DNA of 64,000 nucleotides from JADLAT01 sp964348795 (GTDB taxonomy: Bacteria > Pseudomonadota > Alphaproteobacteria > Micavibrionales > Micavibrionaceae): positions 1 to 64,000 of the forward strand of contig CAYGDY010000011.1 in the NCBI GenBank assembly GCA_964348795.1, written 5' to 3'. Below the pieces are notes generated by a model, which saw only the letters and a program-made list of their open reading frames with translations, was not told where the DNA came from and did not search any database. The translations under genes were made by a program, and so were the position numbers. Shown in pieces: positions 43,233 to 52,774 of this stretch. Every line of letters starts with the position of its first letter. Positions within the stretch are counted from its first letter, which is position 1.

Positions 43233-44384
43233 GGTTTTTTTCGACCACGCAATACAAGGCCGCTCGACACACACATAAAGCAGTGTCGCGCTCAAGACCG
43301 AGAGACTCAGAAAAAAAGGCATATAAATCAGATACGAGATCTGGTCACTCAGCCCCGTGATATCGACCACCTGAAACATCGCCACAATCGCAAGGCTTCG
43401 CAAAGGCATATGCACCAGATACAGCGCATAGGATATCAAGGCGATAAACCGCAACACGGGGTGTTCAAAAATCCTGTATCCGGCGCATTGCCCCAACAAC
43501 CCCAGCATCATGGCACCGAAAGAAAACGACAGCACACCCGCCAGCGCCGTACGATCGAAAACACTAACACCCGTGTCCAGCAAAGGCGCAAGACTGCCCA
43601 GACACCACACCATCACCGCGCCAGAAAAAAAGAGCAGATTGGCCACCACACGTTTTTGAATGATACGCTGGCAGAGCACATCCCGCCATAAAAATGCGCA
43701 AAAAACGCCGACAAACAATCCATCCAGAGAATAGTAAAACACTGAGCGAATGTACCAGAAATAATCCCCGTTTTCCGTGAAGTGACCGCCAAACACACTC
43801 CGCAAGACAGGGGACAACAGCACACAACACAAAAGCCCCGTCCATCTATAAAAAGGCGCTTTCATGTTCAAAACGGCAAAGACGACAAACGGCAGACACA
43901 GATAAAACTTCATTTCCACGGCCAGTGACCAAAACGCCACGACAATATCGGACGGATAAAAATCCTGTAGAAACACGAGATGATACCCGTACCGTCCCCA
44001 CAGGGACTCCGGTTTTTCTATGGGATGGTGATAAGGGATCAGCCCCAGCACAGCAAGCGTCAGCACAAGATAATACGCCGGTGCTATCCTGAAAAATCTC
44101 AGCCGGATATAACGGAAAAAAGTTTCAGAAAAAGGAGCCTGTCGTTCCGATTGCCCGATCAACTGCGAGGCCAGTAAAAAGCCGCTCAGGACAAAAAACA
44201 AGTCCACCCCCATCCAGCCGTTCAGAAAAAAGGCCCCTAGATCAAACGGCCCAACTGGTATATAAGGAACCGAAAGATCGGACCAGAACAACTGAACAGA
44301 GTGCCGCAGGAGAACCAGCGTGATCGCCAGAGCCCGCAACCCGTCTAAAACCGCAATTCTGTTGGATGTTCCGGATACCACCAC
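43203..44384 (-). CDS. Acyltransferase family 3 (OafA/YrhL-like) membrane protein
   Basis: 393 residues with about ten membrane segments. The N-terminal LDGLRALAITLVLLRHS with its conserved His and the later FFVLSGFLLASQL, SLAVEMKFYLCLP and YALYLVHMP are characteristic of the family, which O-acylates sugars of surface polysaccharides or peptidoglycan. The C-terminus lacks an SGNH hydrolase domain. Acceptor unknown. Confidence 0.9.
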   Translation of the reverse strand: MVVSGTSNRIAVLDGLRALAITLVLLRHSVQLFWSDLSVPYIPVGPFDLGAFFLNGWMGVDLFFVLSGFLLASQLIGQSERQAPFSETFFRYIRLRFFRIAPAYYLVLTLAVLGLIPYHHPIEKPESLWGRYGYHLVFLQDFYPSDIVVAFWSLAVEMKFYLCLPFVVFAVLNMKAPFYRWTGLLCCVLLSPVLRSVFGGHFTENGDYFWYIRSVFYYSLDGLFVGVFCAFLWRDVLCQRIIQKRVVANLLFFSGAVMVWCLGSLAPLLDTGVSVFDRTALAGVLSFSFGAMMLGLLGQCAGYRIFEHPVLRFIALISYALYLVHMPLRSLAIVAMFQVVDITGLSDQISYLIYMPFFLSLSVLSATLLYVCVERPCIAWSKKTSDQKERGQS

Positions 44385-44460
44385 TCTACTCTAGATTCAA
44401 AACCGCCCTTTCACCATTTTAAAATACTGTTTTACACCATTATTGCAACGAACCTGTCCC

Positions 44461-44994
44461 ATGTCAGCCTCCAAACTTATCAAACCCGCCGCGTACTGCC
44501 AGAACAGCTTCCTTGAGGCGCTGGATGAATTTCATACTGAAGGGCGTTATCTGTTTCTGGATAAAATCACGCTCCAGTCCTGCTTTGATGCCTTTCTGTC
44601 CGATATCTCCACCGGCAAGCGTCCCATGCACAAACCCTATGTGGACTGGATGGAGCCCGTCCCCGAAACGATATTGTGGTTTGTGAAAGAGGACGAGTAT
44701 ATCGGCCAGATCACCATTCGCCACCGCCTGAACTGGCATCTGGAAAAATGGGGCGGACATATGCATTTCATCATCCGTCCGTCCATGCGTGGCAAGGGCT
44801 TTGGCAAAAAACTGCTCCAAAAAGCCATCCCCTATATCTATCATCTGGGGATTGACAAAGCCCTGATTACCATCACACCGGAAAATAAGACCGCCGCGCA
44901 TATCGTGGAGTTTTGCGGCGGGGTTTTCAGCGATGAAACCCCCAAAACCGATAAATTTCCGTCTAGGAAACGCTATTGGCTTGATTGCACCTGA
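44461..44994 (+). CDS. GNAT family N-acetyltransferase
   Basis: 177 residues from ATG 44461. The middle has WKWGGHMHF-like strands and the acetyl-CoA loop RGKGFGKKLLQKAI, then LGIDKALITITPENKTAAHIVEFCGG, a pattern typical of GNAT enzymes. The N-terminal part resembles uncharacterised acetyltransferases rather than a defined subfamily. Substrate unknown. Stands alone between the acyltransferase and the PBP gene. Confidence 0.85.
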   Translation: MSASKLIKPAAYCQNSFLEALDEFHTEGRYLFLDKITLQSCFDAFLSDISTGKRPMHKPYVDWMEPVPETILWFVKEDEYIGQITIRHRLNWHLEKWGGHMHFIIRPSMRGKGFGKKLLQKAIPYIYHLGIDKALITITPENKTAAHIVEFCGGVFSDETPKTDKFPSRKRYWLDCT

Positions 44995-45108
44995 AAGTTT
45001 TGTATATAGTCGCTTTGCTTTGTATTCGGGCAAGGTGCGCGGCGCGAAGTGGCCATGAGCAACAAGCAACAATGTCCGAACACAAATGAAAATGACTATT
45101 AAGAGCCT

Positions 45109-47205
45109 ATGTCGAGCAAACCCACACACCCCAACGTCCCCAAACGCACGCGCGGTCAAGCGCCCGTTTCTCGTGGCACGCGGGCCAGCAACAGGGTCTC
45201 CAAAGCAAAGCCCCAGAAAAAAACCAGAAAGCGTTCCGTCCTCGGCTGGACGTTCAAATGGCTTTTTGTACTGGGGCTGTGGGGGGGTATTTTTATCGCA
45301 GGGCTGTTTGCATGGTATGCACAGGATCTCCCCAACCTCACAAAAAATGCCAGTTTCGACCGCAAACGCGCCATTATCGTCAAAGCAATAGACGGACAGA
45401 TTGTCGCCCGCTACGGGGAGATCATCGGCAACAGCGTCACGGTAAAGGACCTGCCACCGGACCTGATCCATGCGGTACTGGCCACAGAGGATCGCCGGTT
45501 TTATTATCATTTCGGGCTTGATCCGCTGGGTCTGGCCCGCGCTGTTGTGGTGAATTTCAGAGATGGAAAGGTCTCGCAAGGGGGTTCCACCATCACCCAG
45601 CAGTTGGCCAAGAATCTCTTCCTGTCGCAGGAACGCACCTTCAAGCGCAAAATTCAGGAGGCCATGCTGGCCGTGTGGCTAGAATACACCATGAGCAAGG
45701 ATGAAATCCTGAGCGCCTATCTCAACAGGGTCTATCTGGGGACAGGCACCTATGGTGTGGATGCGGCCGCGCATCTGTATTTCGACAAACCTGTGCAGAA
45801 CATCTCCTTGCGGGAATCGGCAACACTGGCCGGTATGCTCAAGGCCCCCTCCCGCTATTCCCCCCTGCGGAATCCAAAACTCTCCAAAGAGCGGACCGAT
45901 CTTGTCATTTCTGCCATGCAAGAGGCCGGATACCTCACAAAACGACAGGCCAGCACAGCCAATATCACGGAAAAACCTGCGGACAACACCACTGCCAGCA
46001 ACGATGCCATGCGGTATTACACGGACTGGGTTGTGGATTCACTGGACGAGCTGATCGGTACGCCGGATGAGGACCTCATCGTGGAAACCACCCTCAACCC
46101 GAACATCCAGACCACGATCGAAACCGCCATCAATGACGTCATCACAGAGGCCGGCGAAAAGAAACATATCTCCGAAGGCGCCATGGTCGTTTTGCGTCCC
46201 GACGGGCAGGTCGTGGCCCTTGTCGGGGGTAAAAATTACAATGACAGCCAGTTCAACCGCGCCACGCAAGGCAAGCGCCCGCCTGGCTCTTCCTTCAAGC
46301 CTCTTGTATATCTGACCGCGCTGGAAAATGGTTGGGGGACGCAGGATATTATCGTGGATGAACCCATCACCACCGGTAAATACCGCCCAAAAAATTTCGG
46401 GGGGAAATATCTGGGGCCTGTCACTCTGGAGCAGGCGCTCACCTACTCCCTCAATACCGTGTCCTACCAGTTGATCAAATCCGTGGGGCCCTCTGCCGTG
46501 ATTGACACGGCGCGGCGCATGGGTATTACGGCGGATCTGGAACCCAATCTGTCGCTTGCGCTGGGCAGTAACGGGATTTCCCTTCTGGAAATGGCGGGCG
46601 CCTACGGCACCATTGCCAATGGCGGGCTGGCCATGACACCATACGCCATTACAAAAATCACCTCCGAGAAGGGGGATCTCTACTATGAACGCTCCAAAGA
46701 AAAAACACTGCCCCGCGTGTTTCGTGAAAGCGATATCCAGAACCTGACCTCCATGATGAACAGCGTCATCCAATACGGCACGGGTCAGGGCGCGTATTTC
46801 GGCATGCCGATGGCCGGCAAGACCGGCACCAGCGATGACAGCAGGGACGCCCTGTTTATCGGCTTCACACGCGAGCTGGTCGGCGCAGTCTGGATCGGCA
46901 ACGACAACAACGCTCCGATGAAAGGTGTGACGGGCGGGAGCTATCCAGCCACCATCTGGCGGGAAGTCATGCGCAAGGCCGCCGGACAGTACCCCGCCAT
47001 GAACCCACGGGATTTTGCGCCTGATTCTTCATTCCAGAACATGCTGAACGGGCTGTTTTCCTCCCCTCCCCCGCTGGACGAGGAGGGCATGCCCCCCGCA
47101 CCGCGTCCTGTCACCGGCACACCACTCGAAGGCCATGTCGGCGATGGTCCGGCAGAGGAGAACAACACCATCAGTATCCCTGAATCAGCGCGGTACAACG
47201 ACTGA
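45109..47205 (+). CDS. Class A penicillin-binding protein (PBP1A-like)
   Basis: 698-residue bifunctional murein synthase. A basic N-terminal tail, a membrane anchor at about 46-66, a GT51 glycosyltransferase domain with EDRRFYYHFGLD and GGSTITQQLAKN, then a transpeptidase domain with SSFK, SLN and KTGTSDD. All catalytic motifs are intact. It is shorter than E. coli PBP1A, without its large inserted outer domain. The C-terminal 40 residues are Pro-rich. It polymerises and crosslinks peptidoglycan outside the divisome. The start has AAGAG nearby. Confidence 0.95.
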   Translation: MSSKPTHPNVPKRTRGQAPVSRGTRASNRVSKAKPQKKTRKRSVLGWTFKWLFVLGLWGGIFIAGLFAWYAQDLPNLTKNASFDRKRAIIVKAIDGQIVARYGEIIGNSVTVKDLPPDLIHAVLATEDRRFYYHFGLDPLGLARAVVVNFRDGKVSQGGSTITQQLAKNLFLSQERTFKRKIQEAMLAVWLEYTMSKDEILSAYLNRVYLGTGTYGVDAAAHLYFDKPVQNISLRESATLAGMLKAPSRYSPLRNPKLSKERTDLVISAMQEAGYLTKRQASTANITEKPADNTTASNDAMRYYTDWVVDSLDELIGTPDEDLIVETTLNPNIQTTIETAINDVITEAGEKKHISEGAMVVLRPDGQVVALVGGKNYNDSQFNRATQGKRPPGSSFKPLVYLTALENGWGTQDIIVDEPITTGKYRPKNFGGKYLGPVTLEQALTYSLNTVSYQLIKSVGPSAVIDTARRMGITADLEPNLSLALGSNGISLLEMAGAYGTIANGGLAMTPYAITKITSEKGDLYYERSKEKTLPRVFRESDIQNLTSMMNSVIQYGTGQGAYFGMPMAGKTGTSDDSRDALFIGFTRELVGAVWIGNDNNAPMKGVTGGSYPATIWREVMRKAAGQYPAMNPRDFAPDSSFQNMLNGLFSSPPPLDEEGMPPAPRPVTGTPLEGHVGDGPAEENNTISIPESARYND

Positions 47206-47622
47206 GTCAAACAGCGAAGCCTGTACCCATCCGGCGGGCATCTCTGCAAGAACCTCGGAAATCAAGCCCTGCACATCCCAATTTTTCCTGAGCGCGCGCA
47301 GGCCCTCGGACGGCCCGAAACCGTTTCCGCTGGCCCGTTCAAACAACCGGTCCACATACAGCAGGAACTCTATGGGGAAGGCCAGACGCGGGGCCCGCAA
47401 TCCCAGCTCTACCAGAACCTTTGAGACATGCGCATCGCTACAGGACAAAGTGTCAGCCGTGAATTGAATCGCGGATAAAATTTTGATCGCCATGCGGGAA
47501 TTGGGGACCTGCCGGACATACCGCATGAAACAGACATAAATCTCCTCCTCCTGCGACCCTTCGAGAGCAGGAGAAAGAGGAAACAAAATACCCGAAGATT
47601 TAAGGCTTTCTGTGTGGATCAT
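47185..47622 (-). CDS. Hypothetical protein, 145 residues
   Basis: ATG 47622 has AAAGGAG at good spacing. The protein is soluble and helical, with no recognised family; LRALRKNWDVQGLISEVLAE at the C-terminus may be a small helical bundle. Its 3' end overlaps the PBP gene by 21 bases on the other strand. It follows rnhA on the same strand after an inverted repeat and may have separate expression. Confidence 0.65.
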   Translation of the reverse strand: MIHTESLKSSGILFPLSPALEGSQEEEIYVCFMRYVRQVPNSRMAIKILSAIQFTADTLSCSDAHVSKVLVELGLRAPRLAFPIEFLLYVDRLFERASGNGFGPSEGLRALRKNWDVQGLISEVLAEMPAGWVQASLFDSVVVPR

Positions 47623-47662
47623 GGCAAGACTCCTTTCGTGTCGTACCTCCAGCCTCACAGGC

Positions 47663-47687
47663 AAACCTTAAGAAAGGATTAAGGTTT
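47663..47687. repeat. Inverted repeat between rnhA and the 145-residue gene
   Basis: AAACCTTAA (47663-47671) and TTAAGGTTT (47679-47687) around a 7-base loop. No T tail beyond the arm itself, so it is only a possible terminator of rnhA; an operator is equally likely. Confidence 0.55.
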
Positions 47688-47712
47688 AAATTTCCGGCAG
47701 AAAACGAGTCTT

Positions 47713-48150
47713 TTATCTGGGGATAAATTCTATTCCCGCCCGTGCCAGTGCATCCGCCCGTTCGTTTTCAGGATGGCCCGCATGGCCCTTGACCCAGTGA
47801 AACGTCACATCATGCGCGTTCAAGAGCGCATCAATCTGCCTCCACAAATCCTGATTTTTGACCGGATGGTTCGAGGCCGTTTTCCATTTTTTGGCCTTCC
47901 AGCCTTTCAGCCACTGCGTTGCGCCATCCATCACATATTTGCTGTCGGTATACAGCGCGACTTTGGAACGGGTTTTCAACGCCTCCAGCGCCTTGATGAC
48001 CGCCATCATCTCCATGCGGTTGTTGGTCGTATCAGCCTCTCCACCATACAGCTCCTTTTCATGGCCCGCAGAGCGCAAAATCGCGCCCCAGCCGCCCGGG
48101 CCCGGATTACCGCTACATGCCCCGTCTGTATAGATTTCAATGGTTTTCAT
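47713..48150 (-). CDS. rnhA: Ribonuclease HI
   Basis: Degrades RNA in RNA-DNA hybrids. 145 residues with the four catalytic acids: Asp in YTDGACSGNPG (residue 8), Glu in NRMEMMA, Asp in YTDSKYV and Asp in ERADALA. Length is standard. It overlaps the end of the P-loop gene by 14 bases; the ispH-x-rnhA gene order is common in alphaproteobacteria, where x is often thrB. Confidence 0.97.
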   Translation of the reverse strand: MKTIEIYTDGACSGNPGPGGWGAILRSAGHEKELYGGEADTTNNRMEMMAVIKALEALKTRSKVALYTDSKYVMDGATQWLKGWKAKKWKTASNHPVKNQDLWRQIDALLNAHDVTFHWVKGHAGHPENERADALARAGIEFIPR

Positions 48151-48868
48151 GCATCACCCGCTCCCAAAAATCCTCGGCAGAAGACACCCCCCGCAAAGCC
48201 TGCGTGGAAACCGTCACACCATACCGATCCGCCAGAGCCTGATATTTCGGCAGGCGCGCAGAAAAAAGTCTAGGGAACACCCAGCGGGAAAATTCATCGG
48301 GTTCGATTTCTTCGGGCCTGCTTAAGCCCTCTTGCGACAGATATTCCACCAGCCAGCCTTGCAACAAATCCGGCGGGAAAAACAGCGGCTTGGGATGCAT
48401 GTGGGCACGTTCCAGCACGGCCCGCTCTTCCTCTGGCGAGGCCTTCAGATAGACAAACACCGTCTGCGCGCCGAGCCGCGCCATCAAATCCTCATCGCGG
48501 ATTTCGCACAGGCTTCCCGTGGAATCATGGACAAAATCCCCTTGTGTGACCGCCAGCGTGTCCAGCGCGCCAGCCACCGCCCGACACTCGGCTTCATAAT
48601 ACAGTCTCTGACGGTTTTGAAATTCCGCCATCGGTAAACCACCACCTGCCGGATTCCCCAGCTTGCCGATAAACTCCGCAAGCGCGCCAATATCATCAGG
48701 ATTTTGAAGCCCCGTTTTGAGATACTTGGTTCCAATTTCGTAATCACATGATACGCGCGCCCATCCATCGCGCTCCAGCATTGCTGAAATATAGGTTTTG
48801 CCCACACCGGACATCCCCAAAAGCGTCATCGCCCTGCGCGGGGCGTTCACACACTCTGCGCGCCTCAT
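48137..48868 (-). CDS. P-loop NTPase, shikimate kinase-like
   Basis: 243 residues with Walker A GMSGVGKT at 18-25 near the N-terminus and a later FVHDSTGSLCEI segment with a candidate Walker B-like aspartate. The overall form resembles small-molecule kinases. The start overlaps the ispH stop (ATGA) and has GGAGG before it, so expression is coupled to ispH. It occupies the place where thrB often lies between ispH and rnhA. Substrate unknown. Confidence 0.8.
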   Translation of the reverse strand: MRRAECVNAPRRAMTLLGMSGVGKTYISAMLERDGWARVSCDYEIGTKYLKTGLQNPDDIGALAEFIGKLGNPAGGGLPMAEFQNRQRLYYEAECRAVAGALDTLAVTQGDFVHDSTGSLCEIRDEDLMARLGAQTVFVYLKASPEEERAVLERAHMHPKPLFFPPDLLQGWLVEYLSQEGLSRPEEIEPDEFSRWVFPRLFSARLPKYQALADRYGVTVSTQALRGVSSAEDFWERVMHENH

Positions 48869-49827
48869 ACAGCCTCCAGCATTTTGGGGATTTTGAAATT
48901 CACATCTTCCTGCGTGATGGCTACTTCGCGGATGGTCACGGCAAAACGGCTTTTGAGCGCGGTCATCACTTCATCCACCAGCACTTCCGGCGCGGAGGCC
49001 CCCGCCGTAATCCCGAGCACCTGCACCCCGTCCAGCCAGTCCCACGCCATTTCATCCGCCCGTTGCAACAAAATCGCCTTCGCGCACCCGTGTAACAACG
49101 CGACCTCCACCAGCCGGTTGGAATTGGACGAATTGGGCGCGCCGATCACAATCATGCCCTCACATTGCGGCGCGATGGTCTTGACCGCCGCCTGCCGGTT
49201 GGTCGTAGCATAGCAGATATCTTCCTTCGGCGGGCCCTGAATATGTGGATAACGGCTTTTCAGCGCCGCAACAATCTCCGCCGTATCATCGACAGACAAG
49301 GTGGTCTGGGTACAATACGCCAAAGGCGTACCCTCGCCCATAGTCAAACCGGCAATATCGGCCAGAGTCTCCACCAGATAGACCGCCCCTTGCGGAAGCT
49401 GGCCCATTGTGCCCACCACCTCGGGGTGGCCCGCATGCCCGATCAGCACAATGATATGGCCTTGTTTGTGATAGCGCTCGGCCTCCTTGTGCACCTTGCT
49501 GACCAGCGGGCACGTGGCATCAATATAGAACATGTTGCGGTCTTTGGCGGCTTCGGGCACGGATTTTGGCACACCATGGGCGGAAAAGATGACAGGCCGG
49601 CGGTCATCGTCCCGATCAGGAGGGATTTCGGAGAGTTCCTCGACAAACACCGCACCCTTTTCCCGCAAGCTATTGACAACATAGGCATTATGAACGATCT
49701 CGTGACGGACATAGACCGGCGGACCGTATTTCTCCAGCGCCCGCTCGACAATCTGGATCGCGCGGTCTACCCCTGCGCAAAACCCGCGCGGCGCGGCCAA
49801 TAAGATGGTGAGGGGCTTTTTGTCCAT
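48865..49827 (-). CDS. ispH: 4-hydroxy-3-methylbut-2-enyl diphosphate reductase
   Basis: Last enzyme of the MEP pathway, making IPP and DMAPP with a 4Fe-4S cluster. From ATG 49827 (AAAGGG upstream) it has 320 residues; the frame is open further but the family begins at PLTILLAAPRGFCAGV. The three cluster cysteines lie in GFCAGV, DATCPLV and CYATTNRQ, and the HExx-like active-site motifs are present. dxs and ispA in the same window serve the same pathway. Confidence 0.97.
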   Translation of the reverse strand: MDKKPLTILLAAPRGFCAGVDRAIQIVERALEKYGPPVYVRHEIVHNAYVVNSLREKGAVFVEELSEIPPDRDDDRRPVIFSAHGVPKSVPEAAKDRNMFYIDATCPLVSKVHKEAERYHKQGHIIVLIGHAGHPEVVGTMGQLPQGAVYLVETLADIAGLTMGEGTPLAYCTQTTLSVDDTAEIVAALKSRYPHIQGPPKEDICYATTNRQAAVKTIAPQCEGMIVIGAPNSSNSNRLVEVALLHGCAKAILLQRADEMAWDWLDGVQVLGITAGASAPEVLVDEVMTALKSRFAVTIREVAITQEDVNFKIPKMLEAV

Positions 49828-49881
49828 GGTGCCCTTTATATAGCCATGGAGAGCCGGCAATGCAAGGGGGATGAGCCTCTT

Positions 49882-49912
49882 CGTCACTGCGAGGAAGCCT
49901 GAAGGGCTGACG
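49882..49912. repeat. Truncated family A element
   Basis: CGTCACTGCGAGGAAGCC and GGGCTGACG match the left third of the family A consensus; the rest is missing. It lies in the 227-base region between divergent ispH and sppA. Confidence 0.6.
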
Positions 49913-50054
49913 GGGAATGGATGGTTCTGATTTGAAAGGACTGTATATATAGGGCGATAGACACACAAAAAAATATCGCCGCCCTCTTTTCCCCCTGCCC
50001 TCTTTGTTCTAGAGTGGCACCGCATATATTGTTCAGAGGGATTTCAAATACGCC

Positions 50055-51959
50055 ATGATACAAAAGAACTGGCCCCGCAAACGCCCGCTTTTTGCCACAA
50101 CACCTCAAAAGACGACCCCCGCAAAAAACCGGTGGTTTATCCTCCCCTTTGTGTGGCGCACCACGCGCCGGATCGCGACAGGCCTGGGCTTTATGGTGTT
50201 GTTCAGCTTCATAATGCTTCTGATCGTTATCCCCCCCTTGATAAAAAAAACAAAAACACCGCCTCTGCCACGTGAAATGGTGCTGTTTTTCACACTCGAA
50301 AACGGCCTGTTTGAAATCCCCAGCGAACAAGGGCTTTCAGCCCTGTTCGAGGAACAGCCGCCCCCCCTCAAACAACTGGTGGATGCGCTGGAGAATGCCG
50401 CCACAGACAAGCGGGTGCAGGCGCTTGTCGTGCGCATGGATGACGGAGATTTCGATATGGCGCATGCCACAGAATTTCGCGCCGCTTTGAAACATTTTCG
50501 GGCCAGTGGCAAGAAGGCCTACATTTACTCCAATTCCTATGGTGAGGGCGGTGGCGGACTGGGGCGATATTTTATCGCATCGGCCTTTGACGAGATCTGG
50601 ATGCAACCGCTCGGCATTGTCTCGATCACGGGCGTGAGCGCCGAGATTCCGTTCCTGCGCGATACACTGGATAAAATCGGCCTTGCGCCACAGTTTTTCC
50701 AGCGCAAGGAATATAAAAGCGCCTATGAAAGCCTGACCAACAAAACCATGTCCCCCGCCAACAAGGAAGAAATGACCGCCCTTGTCACAGACATTCGCGC
50801 CGAAATTCTCCGCACGATCCCCAAAGAGCGCGGCATGACCCCCGCGCAGTTCGAGTCCTTCGTGAATATGGGCCTGATCACGGCGCAGGAAGCCAAAAAA
50901 TTCAAGCTGGTGACACAAATCGGCTATGGCGACACCATGCTGGACAGTGTAGCGAACACCCTGACGCATGTCCCTGATTCCAGCACTCTCCATCTGGTGG
51001 ATATCACGGATTACATCAAGACCACAGAACATGGGGGCGAAAAAAACCACCTCTCCCTCTCGCCGCACAAAAAACCTAAAGTTGCGCTGGTTTACGCCGT
51101 GGGCACGATTATGCCATCAGACAATGGCGGCGGACTGGGGGATGGGCAAATTGTTTCTGCGGATACTCTGGCGCCTGTCCTGCATGATCTGGCAGATGAT
51201 GCCAGCGTCAAGGCGGTGGTCCTGCGGATCGACAGTCCGGGCGGCTCGCCCAGCGCCTCGGAAAGTATTCTCCATGCGCTCGAACATATCCGGAAAAACA
51301 AAAAGCCAGTGATTGTCTCCATGGGACCTTTGGCGGCTTCAGGCGGATACTGGATTGCCAGTTCTGCGGACCGGATCTTTGCCCTGCCCACCACCCTGAC
51401 AGGCTCCATCGGCGTGGTCGGCGGGAAATTCGCCATCGGAGATCTGTCACAAAAACTCGGTGTCCGGTGGGAGAAAATCTCATGGGGGAAAAATGCTGGC
51501 CTGTGGTCCATGAATACGCCCTTCTCCGACAGCGAGGCCGAACGCATGAACGCCATGATGGACCAAGTGTATGACAGCTTTATCGCCCGCGTGGCCAAGG
51601 GCCGTAAAATGAAACCGGACGCTGTTGAAGCCGTTGCACGTGGCCGTGTCTGGACGGGTGTGCGGGCCAAAAACGTGGGGCTGGTGGACGAGATCGGCGG
51701 CCTGAACGAGGCGCTGGATTACGCGGCCAAACGCCTCGGCCAGACCAGCAGACGCGATGTGGACATCGCCATAGAACCCAAACCCAAAACCCCGTTTGAA
51801 GAAGCGCTCTCCCTGTTCGAGAACGAACCCGCCATCGGGCTCGGGCTCCAGCATCTGGACAGCCGGATCACGGCGCGTCTGGGACCACTCCTGCACATTC
51901 TGGACCGGCAGGATCATCCAGCGGATTACGTTACGTACGAGCCCTTGCGCGTACGCTAG
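50055..51959 (+). CDS. sppA: Signal peptide peptidase SppA (long form)
   Basis: Membrane-bound serine protease that degrades cleaved signal peptides. 634 residues, the long two-domain form. A basic N-terminus and one anchor at about 49-72 are followed by an N-terminal domain with the catalytic lysine region (RKEYKSAYESLTNK) and a C-terminal domain with VLRIDSPGGSP and the nucleophile serine in AASGGYWIAS. Both members of the Ser/Lys pair appear present. TAGAGT 40 bases upstream may be a -10. It overlaps the converging HAD gene by 29 bases. Confidence 0.95.
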   Translation: MIQKNWPRKRPLFATTPQKTTPAKNRWFILPFVWRTTRRIATGLGFMVLFSFIMLLIVIPPLIKKTKTPPLPREMVLFFTLENGLFEIPSEQGLSALFEEQPPPLKQLVDALENAATDKRVQALVVRMDDGDFDMAHATEFRAALKHFRASGKKAYIYSNSYGEGGGGLGRYFIASAFDEIWMQPLGIVSITGVSAEIPFLRDTLDKIGLAPQFFQRKEYKSAYESLTNKTMSPANKEEMTALVTDIRAEILRTIPKERGMTPAQFESFVNMGLITAQEAKKFKLVTQIGYGDTMLDSVANTLTHVPDSSTLHLVDITDYIKTTEHGGEKNHLSLSPHKKPKVALVYAVGTIMPSDNGGGLGDGQIVSADTLAPVLHDLADDASVKAVVLRIDSPGGSPSASESILHALEHIRKNKKPVIVSMGPLAASGGYWIASSADRIFALPTTLTGSIGVVGGKFAIGDLSQKLGVRWEKISWGKNAGLWSMNTPFSDSEAERMNAMMDQVYDSFIARVAKGRKMKPDAVEAVARGRVWTGVRAKNVGLVDEIGGLNEALDYAAKRLGQTSRRDVDIAIEPKPKTPFEEALSLFENEPAIGLGLQHLDSRITARLGPLLHILDRQDHPADYVTYEPLRVR

Positions 51960-52692
51960 CGGGCTCTTCAGGCACACAAAGGGTTTTAAGAAGCGCCAGA
52001 ATATCGCGGTAGCTCATCAGGATATGCTGGGGGCTGAACCCCCGTTCGATCACCGCCACCGCCGCATTGACCCCGTAGGCAATAGGCACGATTTTACACG
52101 GTAAAATCCGGGCGGCGGCTTGTGCGGCCGTTACGTCCTTATGACGATCTCCGATAAACCAGACCACATCGGACTCATCGACACGCTCCTTCATTTGCTG
52201 AAGCGCGAGAACAAGCGATTCCGGATCGGGTTTGGATTTCAAAATATCTTCCCGAAAAATCGTCACACCGAAATATTCATCCAGCCCGAATTTCTGCAGG
52301 ACATCCTCGCCATAGCCCTTGCCCAGCCCATTACTGACCAGCGCCACCGGAATATTCTGTGCCTTCAAAAACGCCAGCACGGCGTAAATGCCAGGGCATG
52401 GCTCTACCAATAACTCCACGGGCTTGCGCCTCAGCTTGTGAATAACACGATGCACAATGATAGATTTGGCTTTGCGGATCGGGCGCTCGGGGTCAGCGTC
52501 TTGTTCCAGCAAAACGGGGCCCTGAGCCTTGCGATGAAAAACCCAGTGCCAGACCTGACCGATTTTAAAGGCCGTATCATCCAGCCACTCCATCACCCCC
52601 AGCATACGAGGGTTCAAATGCCGCACGGTTGTGCCATCCATATCAAAAATCACGATGGTGGGTTTGGGGAGGGGCATGTATTTAGCAACCAT
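51931..52692 (-). CDS. HAD family hydrolase
   Basis: 253 residues with all HAD motifs: motif I IFDMDGTTV (nucleophile Asp near residue 16), motif II VSNG, motif III lysine in SKPDPESL, and motif IV WFIGDRHKDV. The middle part is a helical cap. These are typically phosphatases of sugar phosphates or nucleotides; the substrate is not known. An alternative start at 52677 lies nearer to motif I. A family B repeat separates it from dxs. Confidence 0.9.
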   Translation of the reverse strand: MVAKYMPLPKPTIVIFDMDGTTVRHLNPRMLGVMEWLDDTAFKIGQVWHWVFHRKAQGPVLLEQDADPERPIRKAKSIIVHRVIHKLRRKPVELLVEPCPGIYAVLAFLKAQNIPVALVSNGLGKGYGEDVLQKFGLDEYFGVTIFREDILKSKPDPESLVLALQQMKERVDESDVVWFIGDRHKDVTAAQAAARILPCKIVPIAYGVNAAVAVIERGFSPQHILMSYRDILALLKTLCVPEEPASVRARART

Positions 52693-52704
52693 TTTTCATT
52701 TCGG

Positions 52705-52770
52705 GTCATCCTGAACGCAGTGAAGGATCTTGTTCTATTCATTGAGATTCTTCGCTTCGCTCAGAATGAC
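52705..52770. repeat. Palindromic element, family B
   Basis: GTCATCCTGAACGCAG ... AGGATCTT, loop, GAGATTCTTCGCTTC ... CAGAATGAC, between the HAD gene start and the dxs stop. Confidence 0.8.
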
Positions 52771-52774
52771 CTGT

